A stretch of DNA of 64,000 nt, taken from contig OX621254.1 of the NCBI GenBank assembly GCA_951640165.1, forward strand, positions 22,542,001 to 22,606,000, in the 5' to 3' direction. The notes under the pieces are model-generated. The model saw only the letters and a list, made by a program, of their open reading frames with translations, was not told where the DNA came from and did no database searches. Made by a program: the position numbers and the translations under genes. The stretch is from Pseudoips prasinana. Its lineage: Eukaryota > Arthropoda > Insecta > Lepidoptera > Nolidae. This document shows positions 1 through 54,999 of the stretch, piece by piece; position 1 is the stretch's first letter, and the number at the start of each line of letters is the position of its first letter.

Positions 1-1815
1 CAATTTATGGTCCACCTTGTCGAAAGCCTTCCGAAAATCGGTGTACACAGCGTCAACCTGAATCTGTCCATCCATATTTTTAAATAAATAATCTGTAAAA
101 ACCATTAGATTGGTATTAGTTGAACGACGTTTCACAAATCCATGCTGTTCACGAACTATAAGGTTGTGAATCTGTGAGTATAATGCGCCATGTACAAGAC
201 TCTCGAAAAGTTTCGACAAGGTGGAGAGTATCGAAATAGGACGATAATTATTTATACTTGATTTGTCACCACTCTTAAACACCGGTGTGATATTAGCCCG
301 TTTCCAAATATCGGGAAAAGTCCCCTCGCGCAAGCATTTATTAAATAAAATATGGAGTGGAAGGACTATGTTATTTGCGATTTTCTTTATAAAGATAGGT
401 GGAATGCCATCAGGACCTGAACCTTTAGTCGAGTCAAGTTTTTTTATCGCATTATGTATTGTATCGACTGGTAAGTAGATGTCAGAGATACAAGGCGAAT
501 TATCTGCATATGCACTAGGTGACTGCCACGTCATGGGGTCTAAGGTCGAGGGTTCATAAACAGAAGTGAAATAGGTTGAAAACATATTACATATATCAGT
601 CGGATTATTAGAATTAAGATTTTCAAGATACATGCTCGCTGGAATCTCCACTCTGCCTTTTCGATTAGAAACGTAAGTCCAGAAATGTTTTATACTAAGC
701 GGGATGCTGTCTTCAACCGATTTCATGTATCTTGCGAAACATGTAACACATTCAGACTTAAAACGTTTACGATGGACTGAAAAACTTTCATAATCCGATG
801 CATTGGAATAAATTTTCCATTTTAGCCAAGCTTTTTCCTTGGTTTTGAAAATGCGAATTAGGGCAGGAGAGAACCACACTGGAAAACGTGATTTTTTTAT
901 GCGAGTAAATGGAACATGTGTTTTGATAATACTATAAATTTTATCATAAAATATTTCAACCGCTCGATGAGCTGACGACTCGTATAACAATTGATTCCAG
1001 TCTAATTTGCACAGCTCGTTATTAATTAAATCATATTTGGCCTTATAAAAATTATGTTTAGTATATAATTGCCGTTTCATTGGTATAACTTTTGTATCTA
1101 GCGACGTTACTACCAAGAAGGCGGGGTGGTAAGTATCAATAGGTAACAGTGGTAGACAAGTTTTGGCCTCGCAGTCAACGTTTGACAGAAACAAGTCAAG
1201 TATGCGTCCTAAATTATTCCTTATTGTATTGTATTGAAAAGTATTAGTAAAAGAAATAAAATTGCTGAAAAAACTGCTTATTGTATCTGTCGCTTGTGGA
1301 ATCACATAGTTTATTCCACTACGGTCCAACCAGTTTAGGCCTGGTAAATTATAATCACCTAATACGAAAACTGCGTCAGTACTAGTGTCATTAATGAAGT
1401 CTTGCAAAATATCTAAGTGTGATGTATACAAGTGGTCCGGTGAATTCGGCGGTAAATAGGCTGCACTAATAAAATGGCGCTTAGAGGGCCGCGACGCGGG
1501 CAGCTGCACCAATACGTGTTCAATAGCAGCATGCGAGGCGCGCATCAAAACGTTAGAAGGTCGTAACGTTTTCAAAACGGCTATGAGCACACCGCCACCA
1601 TCTCGTTTTCCCGTAATACTTCGGTCACGGTCACATCTAAACACCAGATACCTATCGTCAATGAATTCACTGTCAGATATGGTGGGTATTAGCCATGTCT
1701 CCGTGAGAACTATTACGTCATAAGAAAATGATAAAATATTTATAAATAAGGTGTGGAGCTTAGTACGAAGTCCTCTGCAGTTTTGGTAGTAAATATTTAA
1801 ATTGTACTTATCCAT
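1..1815 (-). CDS. CR1 retrotransposon ORF2 (AP endonuclease + reverse transcriptase), partial
   Basis: The frame opens at ATG 1815-1813 and stays in register to base 1, 605 codons, without a stop in the segments I checked. It begins MDKYNLNIYYQNCRGLRTKL (the endonuclease Asn), then LTETWL (catalytic Glu), RDGGGVLIAV and GDYNLPGLNW (Asp and Asn). The reverse transcriptase follows: GSGPDGIPP, NNYRPISILSTLSKLFE, QHGFVKRRSTNTNL and AVYTDFRKAFDKVDHKL, which contains the first catalytic Asp. The YxDD box and C-terminus lie off the left edge. The product would nick target DNA and prime cDNA synthesis there. Confidence 0.9.
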   Translation of the reverse strand, partial: MDKYNLNIYYQNCRGLRTKLHTLFINILSFSYDVIVLTETWLIPTISDSEFIDDRYLVFRCDRDRSITGKRDGGGVLIAVLKTLRPSNVLMRASHAAIEHVLVQLPASRPSKRHFISAAYLPPNSPDHLYTSHLDILQDFINDTSTDAVFVLGDYNLPGLNWLDRSGINYVIPQATDTISSFFSNFISFTNTFQYNTIRNNLGRILDLFLSNVDCEAKTCLPLLPIDTYHPAFLVVTSLDTKVIPMKRQLYTKHNFYKAKYDLINNELCKLDWNQLLYESSAHRAVEIFYDKIYSIIKTHVPFTRIKKSRFPVWFSPALIRIFKTKEKAWLKWKIYSNASDYESFSVHRKRFKSECVTCFARYMKSVEDSIPLSIKHFWTYVSNRKGRVEIPASMYLENLNSNNPTDICNMFSTYFTSVYEPSTLDPMTWQSPSAYADNSPCISDIYLPVDTIHNAIKKLDSTKGSGPDGIPPIFIKKIANNIVLPLHILFNKCLREGTFPDIWKRANITPVFKSGDKSSINNYRPISILSTLSKLFESLVHGALYSQIHNLIVREQHGFVKRRSTNTNLMVFTDYLFKNMDGQIQVDAVYTDFRKAFDKVDHKL

Positions 1816-2327
1816 CGGTAAAAGAAAAAATATAAAATACGTTACCAAAACAAGGCTTAAAGTTCATTACAATTAGAGATCTGAACGAATTAAAATATGA
1901 AACAAGTAAATGAGTTTTACAACACATATAGAATGTTATCAATAACGGCAAATAGGAACGATAATATTTTAAGCACGATCTTATAACTATTGTTCTATCT
2001 TTGCAAAAGTATAAGTATTTACTATCTGTTCTTAAAAACACTAATATATAATAAAGTTTAACTACACTAACATGGTCTTGCTTCTTACTATTAATTAACG
2101 AAACATAATTAAGAAAGTTATAATATTTTAAATTCATTGCACATTTATTTTGAAGCATGAGGGTCATCGGTAGGTTATTCGTACTAACTTCAATAGTAAA
2201 AACGGCGTAAACAACACAGAGTAGACTACGAGTCAGAGAAGTCGCACTTCGGGCTAAACAAGATAACATGTAATAAAAAGTTAGACTGCACTGAAACCAA
2301 ACTTTGACGCTAATACACATAAATATA

Positions 2328-3242
2328 TCATTCAGGTGCTTTATAGGGTTTAATTTTGCATAAGTCTTCTTCGGTACGGATAGGAAAGGCTGCCTGAGCA
2401 ACATCAGCGCGAACAAGTATAACACCATTTTTGATCCAGACAAATCGATGCCCGTTTTGTTTCGCGGCTTCTTTAGTTTGACGAAATAATATCTTGTTGT
2501 TCAATGTAAGGTGCTCATTTATATAGATCTTATTCGAATTCGTATCCAGCTTCAGCTCATCAGACGTAATTCCTTTTTTGCGACGTGCAGCCGCAATAAA
2601 GTTGTCACGTAGAATTTGGCTTGAAAGTTTGACCACTATGTTTTTTGGTCTTGTGGATTTTGGATTCAATTGCGGTACTCGATGAATAGCAATGACGTCA
2701 CGTGGCAAAAGTGTTTGCTTGATCAAAGTAGCAATATTTTCAAATATCTGGAGCAAGTTTTCACCGCGTTTTTCGGGCAAGTTGCTTATCTCGACATTGC
2801 AGTTTCGGGATTTTTGCTCCGCTACTTCCAATTTTTTTTCCAGGATAGCAATTCGTTGGACAACTCCCTTAGGAGAAGAAATATTCTCTTCGAGTTTCGA
2901 GATACGCGATGCAAAATTATTCGACTTCTCTTCCAAGTAATCATATTTGTCACTTATAAACTTGATAGTAGACTTTATTCCATCAAATTCGGATAAGAGT
3001 ATTGAAAATTTTTCATCCTGTTTTGCCAAGCACGTTTCAAACATATATTTCATATTCGCCTGAAAATCTTTCAGCTCATCACGCAAATTTATATCACTAT
3101 TGGATGGCACGCCTTTGCGGTAAGTGACGTATGGAGGAGGAGACTCCTTATCTATTAAGGACCCATCGATAGTTGTTTCACCAGATCCAGGTAGATCGTC
3201 GACATCACTAATACGGTCAAAAGTGCTGTTTAAAGTTGCCAT
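2328..3242 (-). CDS. CR1 retrotransposon ORF1 (FP-like RNA-binding protein, 304 aa)
   Basis: An intact 304-residue frame. Residues about 50-140 form a coiled coil (YMFETCLAKQDEKFSILLSE; KLEENISSPKGVVQRIAILE). Then comes CNVEISNLPEKRGENLLQIF, an RRM-like part, and a C-terminal block INEHLTLNNKILFRQTKEAA followed by GHRFVWIKNGVILVRAD. The C-terminal block resembles the baculovirus FP-protein family, which is known to include ORF1 proteins of insect CR1 elements. The expected job is to coat the element RNA and help form the retrotransposition particle. Confidence 0.85.
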   Translation of the reverse strand: MATLNSTFDRISDVDDLPGSGETTIDGSLIDKESPPPYVTYRKGVPSNSDINLRDELKDFQANMKYMFETCLAKQDEKFSILLSEFDGIKSTIKFISDKYDYLEEKSNNFASRISKLEENISSPKGVVQRIAILEKKLEVAEQKSRNCNVEISNLPEKRGENLLQIFENIATLIKQTLLPRDVIAIHRVPQLNPKSTRPKNIVVKLSSQILRDNFIAAARRKKGITSDELKLDTNSNKIYINEHLTLNNKILFRQTKEAAKQNGHRFVWIKNGVILVRADVAQAAFPIRTEEDLCKIKPYKAPE

Positions 3243-3473
3243 AACGTTGACGAAGTTAGGAAGTCTCTGTCCAATACACTACTCTGTACGGCAAACGCAC
3301 CTGCCGATAACACTAATGAGTATAATAGTCACAAACGCACTAATTACGCACACAAAGATATTTTTAAAACAAGTTATACTGATTGAGTATAAGACAGCCG
3401 CTCTGCTGTGAGGCGCACGACGGAATGATATTATTTATCTATATAAGGACGCACGACGGAATGATATTATTTA

Positions 3474-3595
3474 TCTTTATATTTATCTATATAAGTGTGT
3501 ATATCGTCGCCTGGTACCCATAGTACAAGCTTTGCTTAGTTTGGGGCTAGGATGATCTGTGTGACATTGTCCCTATTATTATTATTATATATCAT
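3474..3595 (+). repeat. SINE1 3' fragment
   Basis: Carries the SINE1 body (gtcgcctggtacccatag, acaagctttgcttagtttgg) and an ATT-repeat tail, without the tRNA-like head. A near-identical body occurs at 4080-4170, 22740-22845, 28440-28541, 29100-29203 and, inverted, 58198-58300. Confidence 0.8.
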
Positions 3596-3965
3596 TATCT
3601 ATTATAAATCTTCGAACTCACTTAACCAGTTTTTCATTCTTACAGATTTATAATTTTTACTGACACCTATAATATTCTGATCCAGCAAACAAGCAATGAG
3701 TCGCGATGCGCGTCGTGACCTCATTGCATTGTCGGAGGTCGGACAGAGGACCGCTGGCCACACGCCAACCGGGCCATCAAAATCCTTCTATTATTTAGAG
3801 TGAATCTATAAAAGCAATAAAATAATAGTTTTCCAAATTCCTGCCTTTTCAATCATCTCCATCAGTCATAAATATGGGACGAAACTTACGGTGCTTAATT
3901 TGCCTACAATCCTATAAAACTTGTAGCACTTTTAACTTTCAAATACACAAGAAAAATCAATGACT

Positions 3966-4172
3966 TTCCTGTGTTCGAATCCCGGTAAGTGCAAATATTT
4001 GTGTGATGAGCACGAATATTTGTTTCTGAGTCATGGATGTTTTCTATGTATTTAAGTATTTATCTATCTATATAAGTATGTATATCGTCGCCTGGTACCC
4101 ATAGTACAAGCTTTGCTTAGTTTGGGGCTAGGATGATCTGTGTCCCTAGATATTATTATTATTATTATATGT
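3966..4172 (+). repeat. SINE1, head truncated
   Basis: Starts inside the tRNA-like B box (gtgttcgaatcccgg) and continues through the full body to an ATT tail. The A-box half is missing. Confidence 0.8.
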
Positions 4173-4484
4173 ATGTCGGTTATTACGGAATTGCAAGTGT
4201 GAAGTTGGCGCGTTTCCACAGAGTAGCATGACGTTAGTTGAGGCGTGATTGCATGATCGATGAGGGAGTGCCCTCACTTCTCTTCGAGGCTCCGAGCGGA
4301 CAACTAGTGTCTAGAAACCGCCTCACGTTTACGTTTATTGTGCCGAAAGTTTATAACTTTAACTAATACTGCGCTACACGTGCAGTCAATCAAATTAACC
4401 AAACCAAACCAACAGACTTACATGTCCCACTGCCCATCCTAATAACGACCTCGTAAATTTGCTTGACATTTCTAGTATACTTAC

Positions 4485-48285
<43,801 letters not shown>

Positions 48286-48349
48286 CTGAAATAAAAAAAA
48301 AAATTGTTAAATAAGTAAATATATATTAAAATTAATGTTTGTCTGTATG

Positions 48350-48406
48350 TTTGTCACATGGTCAAATGCATAGTTTACGATTTTAAACTATGCATTTGAC
48401 CAAGTG
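48350..48406. repeat. Perfect 19-bp hairpin in HGSNAT intron, next to an exon
   Basis: GTCAAATGCATAGTTTA (48361-48377) and its exact complement (48384-48400), loop of six bases; pairing extends two more bases each side and continues with mismatches. It lies 75 bp upstream of the first exon seen. Confidence 0.85.
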
Positions 48407-48559
48407 ATGATTTTCAGCAGTGTTGTGTATGAGCCCACGAATGTTTCTAAGTTAGTACAACCAATCTTCGACAGATGGCGCCACTATAGTTTTTCGCGGC
48501 TCAAAATTCATCTTCTTTATCGTATGGGCGGTGGATGCCCTGGTGTCAGAGTTGTACAA

Positions 48560-48720
48560 GCCGCCCAATAGGCCACTGACAGCGACAGCTTAACGTGCCT
48601 TCCGAAGCACGGAGACGCTCAGAAATTAAACAACATTGACGGTCATCCATCTACCTTTACGTGCTTCCAGATGTATGGATAAGATAATAGACACCAATAT
48701 CAGCGGCCAAATTCAGCGGC
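48560..48720 (-). repeat. SINE5-like repeat
   Basis: Minus: cttccgaagcacggagacgc, tcagaaattaaacaac, and tagctta-type end. Matches 23140-23300 inverted. Confidence 0.5.
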
Positions 48721-49536
48721 CGCCTGAGCTGTGGCCCGAACCCCATAAGGGTGCCCTCAGGTATTAGTCGCGTAAATTAAGCTACTGGTTGAGAGCCTTT
48801 TGCGCTAGCCAACTGCTCGTTGTTTTCAATTCTTTAATTTGATATACTATTGCTAAATGTAACAATAATAGCTTAGTAACTTGCAATTTATTATTTATTT
48901 AAGGATATTAAAAATATATGTGTACAGACGGACTAATTCAAAAAAATTGTTGCTTTAATTACTGTTTTTAAACTGTGTTTATGTAATACATTGTGAGCTC
49001 GACAAGTACAAGTGTATGTAAATACCCAAGTGCTGAATAAACTTCATTATCACTTTCTGACGCGACCCCAGGTCGTTAGATTCCAGGACTTGACAGGATT
49101 AGATCCCGATCAGATCCCGGCAGTCTATTATTTGTCCCAAGATACTTATTAATAATATACGTCATTAGCAATTACGATATCAATTTCGCTACCGCATATC
49201 TTCTGCGAGACTGTTATAAGGGGGGCTATTCATATCACTAGAGTGAGCGAAAAATAAACGGAACGATCTTGAGCTGGTCACAGCAAAATAGGCTTCCGTA
49301 CGTAATGATTCGGTATGTTATTATATTAGATGTCATTGTGCACGCGTACTATTTATACAAATAAATAAAAATTGAGTGTCTGTTTGTGAATTCAAAATAA
49401 CAGCATATTACTAAATACATATGAAAGTATATAAGGGACTTATAACAAAACATTTTCATATACATTTTATAACAAAAAAATCCACTTGCATCGTTTAAGC
49501 AATAATTTGTAAGTTTGGAATTGCTTATATATATAA

Positions 49537-49571
<35 letters not shown>
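49537..49571. repeat. (AT)n microsatellite
   Basis: Run of AT dinucleotides immediately before a Helitron CTAG end. A partial Helitron 5' end (acaaataaataaaaattgag) lies at 49358-49480. Confidence 0.9.
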
Positions 49572-49572
<1 letters not shown>

Positions 49573-49582
49573 TATATATGTA

Positions 49583-49956
49583 CTAGCTGTGCCCTGCGGT
49601 TTTACCCGTGTTCAACTTTATTAATTATAGCCTACGTGTTATTCCGATATACACTACAAAGTTTCATCAAACGTGAAAGAGTAACAAGCATGGATGTTTT
49701 ACTTGGTGAGTATGAATCTATAGATGTAGGTATGGACCTTCATCAGGTATGGACCTTCATCTATAGATCTATACTAACCAACTTTCGCATTTGAAATATT
49801 AGTACCAGCTGTGCCCCGCGGTTTTACCCGCATTAAACTTTATAAATTTTAGCTTATGTGTTATTTGGATATATAAACTATGTTACTACATATTTTTTGC
49901 GTGAAAGAGACAAACATCCATACTCCCAAACTTTTACATTTATAATATTAGTAAGG
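49583..49956 (-). mobile_element. Two short Helitron copies in tandem
   Basis: Forward ctagctgtgccctgcggttt (49583) to atttgaaatattagta, then cagctgtgccccgcggtttt (about 49804) to tttataatattagtaag. Both are in minus orientation, head to tail. The first holds a small palindromic insertion (ctatagatg ... catctatag). Confidence 0.65.
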
Positions 49957-51094
49957 TATTTGTTGCTATATTAAAGTCTCTCCCTAGTTTGGGATCAGAT
50001 GGCAGTGTGATACTTGTCTCAAGATATTTATTTATTTATCATCAATATTTTTTATCTAATATTACGCACTCTTAGGTTCTGCACATTAAAACTCCAAGAT
50101 TTTTTCCACACACAATATTTAATCGAACAGAGTAACGTTCTCATCTACCGTCGTACAAAGAATGTCTCTTTAATAATTCTCCTACCCTATTTATATTTTT
50201 ATCAGTGACAACCATTTGAAAGTCTAATATCGATTATTAATAGTTTTAATATGTAAAATGATTATAGAATTATCATAGTAATTAATAAAATGATAATCAC
50301 TAATCAAATAAATAATCACAGTGTAAAGATATTATTATAACAGCAGCTACGTCATAACCGTTGCGCGGCTATTGAGTACTTGATAACACCTCTTATTAAT
50401 TTAACCAACATGAAAAGAAGGAAATTATCATGCCGACTGTATGTTCCTTTGTAACTAACCCGATTTTTCTGGTGCTTTGACCCGATTTTGATAATTTTGT
50501 AACGGTAAAGTCAAAGTCGGTTCTGTGTTTTGAAACAGTACTTATGGTCTAATCATATTCATCTTACTCATCTACGGACCGTGACGTAATAAAACGAACG
50601 AAAGAACTGTTCATGCATCGACTTTCATGACACTACAGTTATTGCATAACAGTAAAAACAGCAGCTAATTATTAAGCAAGCGAGACTAATATACAACATG
50701 TAACTTAATTAACGCACATCCTGAAAATAGTTTGTTCGGAATCGTTTACTGAATCAATTTATATCATTTTTAATATAGGTAATTTTTTATTCCAAAATAA
50801 TTAAAACTACGGAAATTATCGTTATATTCACCCTGTACAGTCAAAACAAATTGAAATGGACCGTAAATCAAAGAAATAAGACTTTTGAATCGCAGATTTA
50901 TTTGTATCCATACGAATTCCATCATTCAATACAGAATAAAGAAAAATTAACTTTATTCCAAGAAACTAATTTAGTAAATAACATTGCATATACATGTTAA
51001 ATAAAAAAATCAGTGTATGCATTATGCTTACAACATAATATTCCAATTGGGGTGTTTGATGGTGTGCGTTAATTACGTTACATGTTGTATAGGA

Positions 51095-51475
51095 TTCCCA
51101 CTAATACAAAACGCCGACAACCTCGCAGCTAACACCATAAGCAACAACTTTTGTTCTGCGAGTTCATACATAACTCAATACACGAAAAACAAATGATTTT
51201 ACATGGATGACTGCGCTTAGAGAAATGGGTCAAGTTCAAAGGCGCCAGCACTGCACCCCTTCCCAGCGCCCTCACAAGGGCATATTTACGTGATCTTTGT
51301 GATGCGCGTAGAGTTACATAAACATTCAGGCAGCAAATTACATCGATACTTATTTTTGGACGAAAATAAAAATCTAACAAATTATCAAAGTTGTAGAACA
51401 AAAGTTGTTGCTTATGGTGTTAACTATTTAGTCCTGCGAGGTTGTTGGTGTTTTACAAGTAACCCTGTAGAGGGC
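51095..51475. mobile_element. Foldback MITE, second copy of the 30700-30963 family
   Basis: Left arm ctaacaccataagcaacaac, right arm gttgttgcttatggtgttaa and ttttacaagtaaccctg. The middle contains unrelated text. Confidence 0.6.
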
Positions 51476-51577
51476 TGCCACTAATACAAAACGCCGACCG
51501 AAGCGTTTGAAATACAAACAGGGTAAAATGGTGACTGTTATACAAAATATACAACTGAGTCAACTGACTTCATTTTG

Positions 51578-52140
51578 ACGGGCGTGTTGGCGTGGTTGGC
51601 AAATTTTAATGCTTGCTTTTCACGCCGGAGGTCGAGGGTTCGACTAACCACCAAGAACAGATATTTGTGTGCAGGAACATGTATGTTTGTCCTGAGTCCT
51701 GGGTGTTAATTATCTATATAAGTAAGTATTTACAAAAGAATTGTAGTATATGTAGTATTTTTTTTTTATGTCAGAGGGCGACAAACGAGCAAGTGGGTCA
51801 CCTGATGGTAAGTGATCATCGCCGCCCATGGACACTCGCAACACCAAAGGAGTCGCGGGTGCGTTGCCGGCCTTTAAAAGTCAGCAAACAAGTGTTGCTG
51901 ACCCTTCCCCCACCCCAATGAGCTCTGGCGACCTTACTCACACTCGGAAACATAACATTAAAATTATTATTAAGGAGTGTCTTCTGTAAGGTGGAGGTAC
52001 TTCCCCAGTCGGGCTGCTCTTTGAGCGAATGAACGCTATGCCCTACCTCTCTTAAATATCAGCTATCTAGTTTCCACAGTAAAAGCTCTGCTTAGTTTGG
52101 GATCAGATGGCCGTGTGTGAATAATGTCCCAGGATATGTA
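51578..52140 (+). repeat. SINE3 interrupted by repeat R
   Basis: Left: gacgggcgtgttggcgtggt, aatgcttgcttttcacgccg, gtattt... to 51756. Right from about 52059: atcagctatctagtttccac, aaaagctctgcttagtttgg, gatcagatggccgtgtgtga. Contiguous in intact SINE3. Confidence 0.8.
51757..52058 (-). repeat. Repeat R nested in SINE3
   Basis: T-run then gtcagagggcgacaaacgag, caagtgggtcacctgatggt, agtgatcatcgccgcccatg, to ctacctctcttaaatatcag. Poly(A) on the minus strand, so it was retroposed in minus orientation. The flanking SINE3 text defines its ends. Confidence 0.82.
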
Positions 52141-52149
52141 TAGAGGACA

Positions 52150-52450
52150 TATAATAATAAAAGCCTGCAGGCCGAATTTCGGCCACGGCGGCCAGACTCA
52201 ATGGAGATAAGCCAAGTAAGGAGGTAATTTTATTGTGCACAAGTGAGTGAGCAAACACAGTTGAATTTTCTATTTCATCACTCTCATGTGGCACAGGACC
52301 GAGCGATGGCTTTACGTGCTCTCCGAGGCACGGGGGTTTAAAACCGCCATCTCCCAGACTTGGTGCTGATATTGAGATTATTTATTCCCATAAATCACTT
52401 GGCCCAACCCGGGATTTGAACCCAGGACTTCATTGTCTGCGGTTGAACTA
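52150..52450 (-). repeat. SINE4, minus orientation
   Basis: aggccgaatttcggccacgg, cggccagactcaatggagat, gggtttaaaaccgccatctc and the inverted B box gggatttgaacccaggact. Confidence 0.78.
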
Positions 52451-52719
52451 ACATGTTTTTTTGCTAACTCGTATATTTATAACGCATAGAATAAACATGT
52501 TCCTCAGTTCCTCTCTTGTTTGTAAAACGATACAAATAAGGGCCAATCTGCGTAACATAATATGTGCAAATAAATATCTTACGGTCGCATTTAAAAGCCT
52601 GTCCGTTTTAAGAGTAAGCAAAGGGTACCAACGGAACCGTATTAATCAGTATCCGCTGTCCATCCGTCTGTCTATCAGCGGACTGTATCTCAAGACCCTT
52701 AAGTAGTTAACTTTTTCAG

Positions 52720-53125
52720 AATGTGTTTTTATTCACGTAGACTTTAAAAAAGCGCTTGTAAATAGTCAGAACATGTTTATAGTAATATAGTTAAGTAGGT
52801 AGACATAATATTTCTAGTTACATATTATTTATTTATTGGACTCAACTTAATTCTACCATTACAGGGAACGTAATGGGATAGAAAAGTTACAATTCAATTG
52901 CGTGCAATTATGTACATTTCTAAACAACTAATAACATACAATCAAATAAGCCGCCCTTGTGAAGTCGATTATAGATATTTAAGTACACGGATTGTTAAAA
53001 CATTTCTAAAATTATTAATAGTAATGATATTTACCAAGCGTGTATTACGTTATTGTCAAAGAGATTATGTTTAGGTTTGATTATCGAAATTTATATTTTA
53101 CTACATGTTGTCTGAATGGTTCTGT
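52720..53125 (+). repeat. PQ repeat, left part, with a 135-bp insertion
   Basis: ttttattcacgtagacttta and aaaagcgcttgtaaatagtc to tagttacatattat; then an insert (ttatttattggactcaactt ... cccttgtgaagtcga, about 52828-52967), then tatagatatttaagtacacg to tctgaatggttctgtc. The insert resembles a non-LTR 3' end. Confidence 0.65.
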
Positions 53126-54290
53126 CGATATCAACTATAGACGATGACATAATGGGACACCGTGAATGCAGTGTATAACTTTTACTTTCATAAAACTCCA
53201 CTTTTTGCATTACGATAAAAATTGCAGGTAGCTTTTGAGCAAGCGAGACTAATATATATATAGGGCTGTCATAAATGCAGACACGCCGCCGCCCGAAACA
53301 TTGGGAATAGAAACAGAGTACAATGTTTATTTCTTTCTTTTTCGTTTTTCTTTCGTTTTCTTTTCAGTCGGTAAAAGAAAAAGACTCGCTCATCCTATTT
53401 ACGATTGACGACATCATTTTATCGAAACATCTGTAGACACGAAAGAATTCCCTAACATAGATATAAATTAGTCAATGTAAAACAGACGAATTGATCCTTC
53501 TTTTGTGTCGTTAAAAAACATATTTTGAGTTGCTCATCTTATTGACGTTTTAGTACATTATTTTATCGATAGACAGTGTCGTAATAGGACACCGTGAATG
53601 TAGTGTACATAACATTGGTTTACATAAAGCTAGTTTTTGCATTACAGTTTAAATAGCAAGTAATATCGAGCAAGCGGGTCCAATGTATAGGGCTGCCATA
53701 AATTCAAAACGCTGGCTAGTTCTCACTTGTTTTATCATTAGTACGATCATAAAACTGATTCGATTTTAAACGCCTGCCACTCATTTGGGTTAGGTTAGGT
53801 AAAAACAATGGGGAAAAAATTGTCAGTAGTTCGACGACCGAACCAAGGATTTAATTAGTGAGGATAAACGAAAACACTGACCGAAACATTTTAAATTGAA
53901 ACCGGACAAAAAATAGTTTAATATATGTATACGGTTAAAATTCAAGTTTGTTCGGTTTATAGCAATGTCGACTACTTCACGAACAAATGTGGTAAGTAAT
54001 TAATGTTTATATTATCCGTATAAATACAGACGAATTGATCCTTCTTTTGAGTCGGTAAAAGAAAACATCTTTTGAGTTGCTCATCCTATTGACGATTGAG
54101 TACATTATTTTATCGATACATCTATAGACAGTTTCGTAATAGGACACCGTCAATGCAGTGTACATAACATTGGATTTTATAAAGCTAGTTTTTGCATTAC
54201 AGTTTAAATAGCAAGAAATATCAAGCAAGCGGGACTAATGTATGTACAGGGTTGCCATAAATTGAAAACGCTGCCTTATTCTCACTAGTA
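53125..54290 (+). repeat. Three locally repeated blocks
   Basis: The same roughly 180-bp block recurs at about 53135-53300, 53540-53715 and 54080-54265: gtcgtaataggacaccgtga, tgtagtgtacataacattgg, agctagtttttgcattacag, aagcgggtccaatgtatagg, then gctgccataaatt. A weaker relative is at 50570-50720. No coding. Confidence 0.8.
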
Positions 54291-54461
54291 CAACTCATAA
54301 GTTCAATTTTTTTTTCTCATTAGTATGACCATAAAGCTGATTATATTTTAAACGCCCGTCACTCATGTGGGTTTGGTTATCACTATTTCGACGATCGAAC
54401 GAATGAATCGACCGGTTAGCGTTGTTTGTAGATTTTTCTCTCGTGACATGTTTGTCATTTG

Positions 54462-54565
54462 TGTGACTCATGAGTAGTTGTTCTGTGTCTGGGTGAACTT
54501 TGCGTTCTTGAATTATATGTCTGTATACTATACCCCACGACACAGGGATTCATTCGCTAGTATGT
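54462..54565 (+). repeat. SINE2 body fragment
   Basis: gtgtgactcatgagtagttg, ttctgtgtctgggtgaact, ccccacgacacagggattca. No head. Confidence 0.7.
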
Positions 54566-54729
54566 ACGTTGATTGTAAGTTGTAACAAAAAGAAAGGAAG
54601 ATATCGAATGTATCTTGCTAATCGTGAATCTATAATTGGCTCACTGTACCTTACTAGTTTTGTTTATTTCTTATTTAGTAGTTATTGGTTTTCCAGTGGA
54701 ATAAATAATATAAATATGTTTGATTGGCG

Positions 54730-54985
54730 TATTAGTCTTGTGGGTAGTGACCCTGACTGCTAAGCAAGAGGACGAAGTTGCGATCCCCGCTCGGGCCAAA
54801 TTTTTGTGCTCAGAGCGAGATTATTTGTTGTTTCTGAGTTTTATTTATGTATAATATGTACCTATGTGTTTATAAATTTATAACTATGTTTACCAGTTGT
54901 CTGGTTGCTATAGTACAGGCTCTAATTTGGGATCAGATGGAAGTGTGTTAGTAGTCCCAAGATATTTATTTATTTTTATGTTTTA
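54730..54985 (+). repeat. SINE6, tRNA-derived
   Basis: gtgggtagtgaccctgactg, ctaagcaagaggacgaagtt and gcgatccccgctcgggccaa, then a body with tttctgagttttatttatgt ending in a TTTA-rich tail. The layout matches a SINE type common in Lepidoptera. Confidence 0.65.
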
Positions 54986-54999
54986 TTGTACTGGGACGG

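Larger units (their letters stand above)
1..3420 (-). mobile_element. CR1-type non-LTR retrotransposon, 3' end cut by window edge
   Basis: In minus orientation a 5' leader (about 3420-3243) is followed by ORF1 (3242-2328), a 512-bp gap, and ORF2 (1815 to edge) encoding endonuclease then reverse transcriptase. The layout and protein motifs fit the CR1 group. The reading frames are open, so the copy looks young. The leader's exact 5' end is uncertain; a short direct repeat of gacggaatgatattattta lies just outside it (3420-3470). It sits in the last seen intron of HGSNAT, in the same orientation as that gene. Confidence 0.85.
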
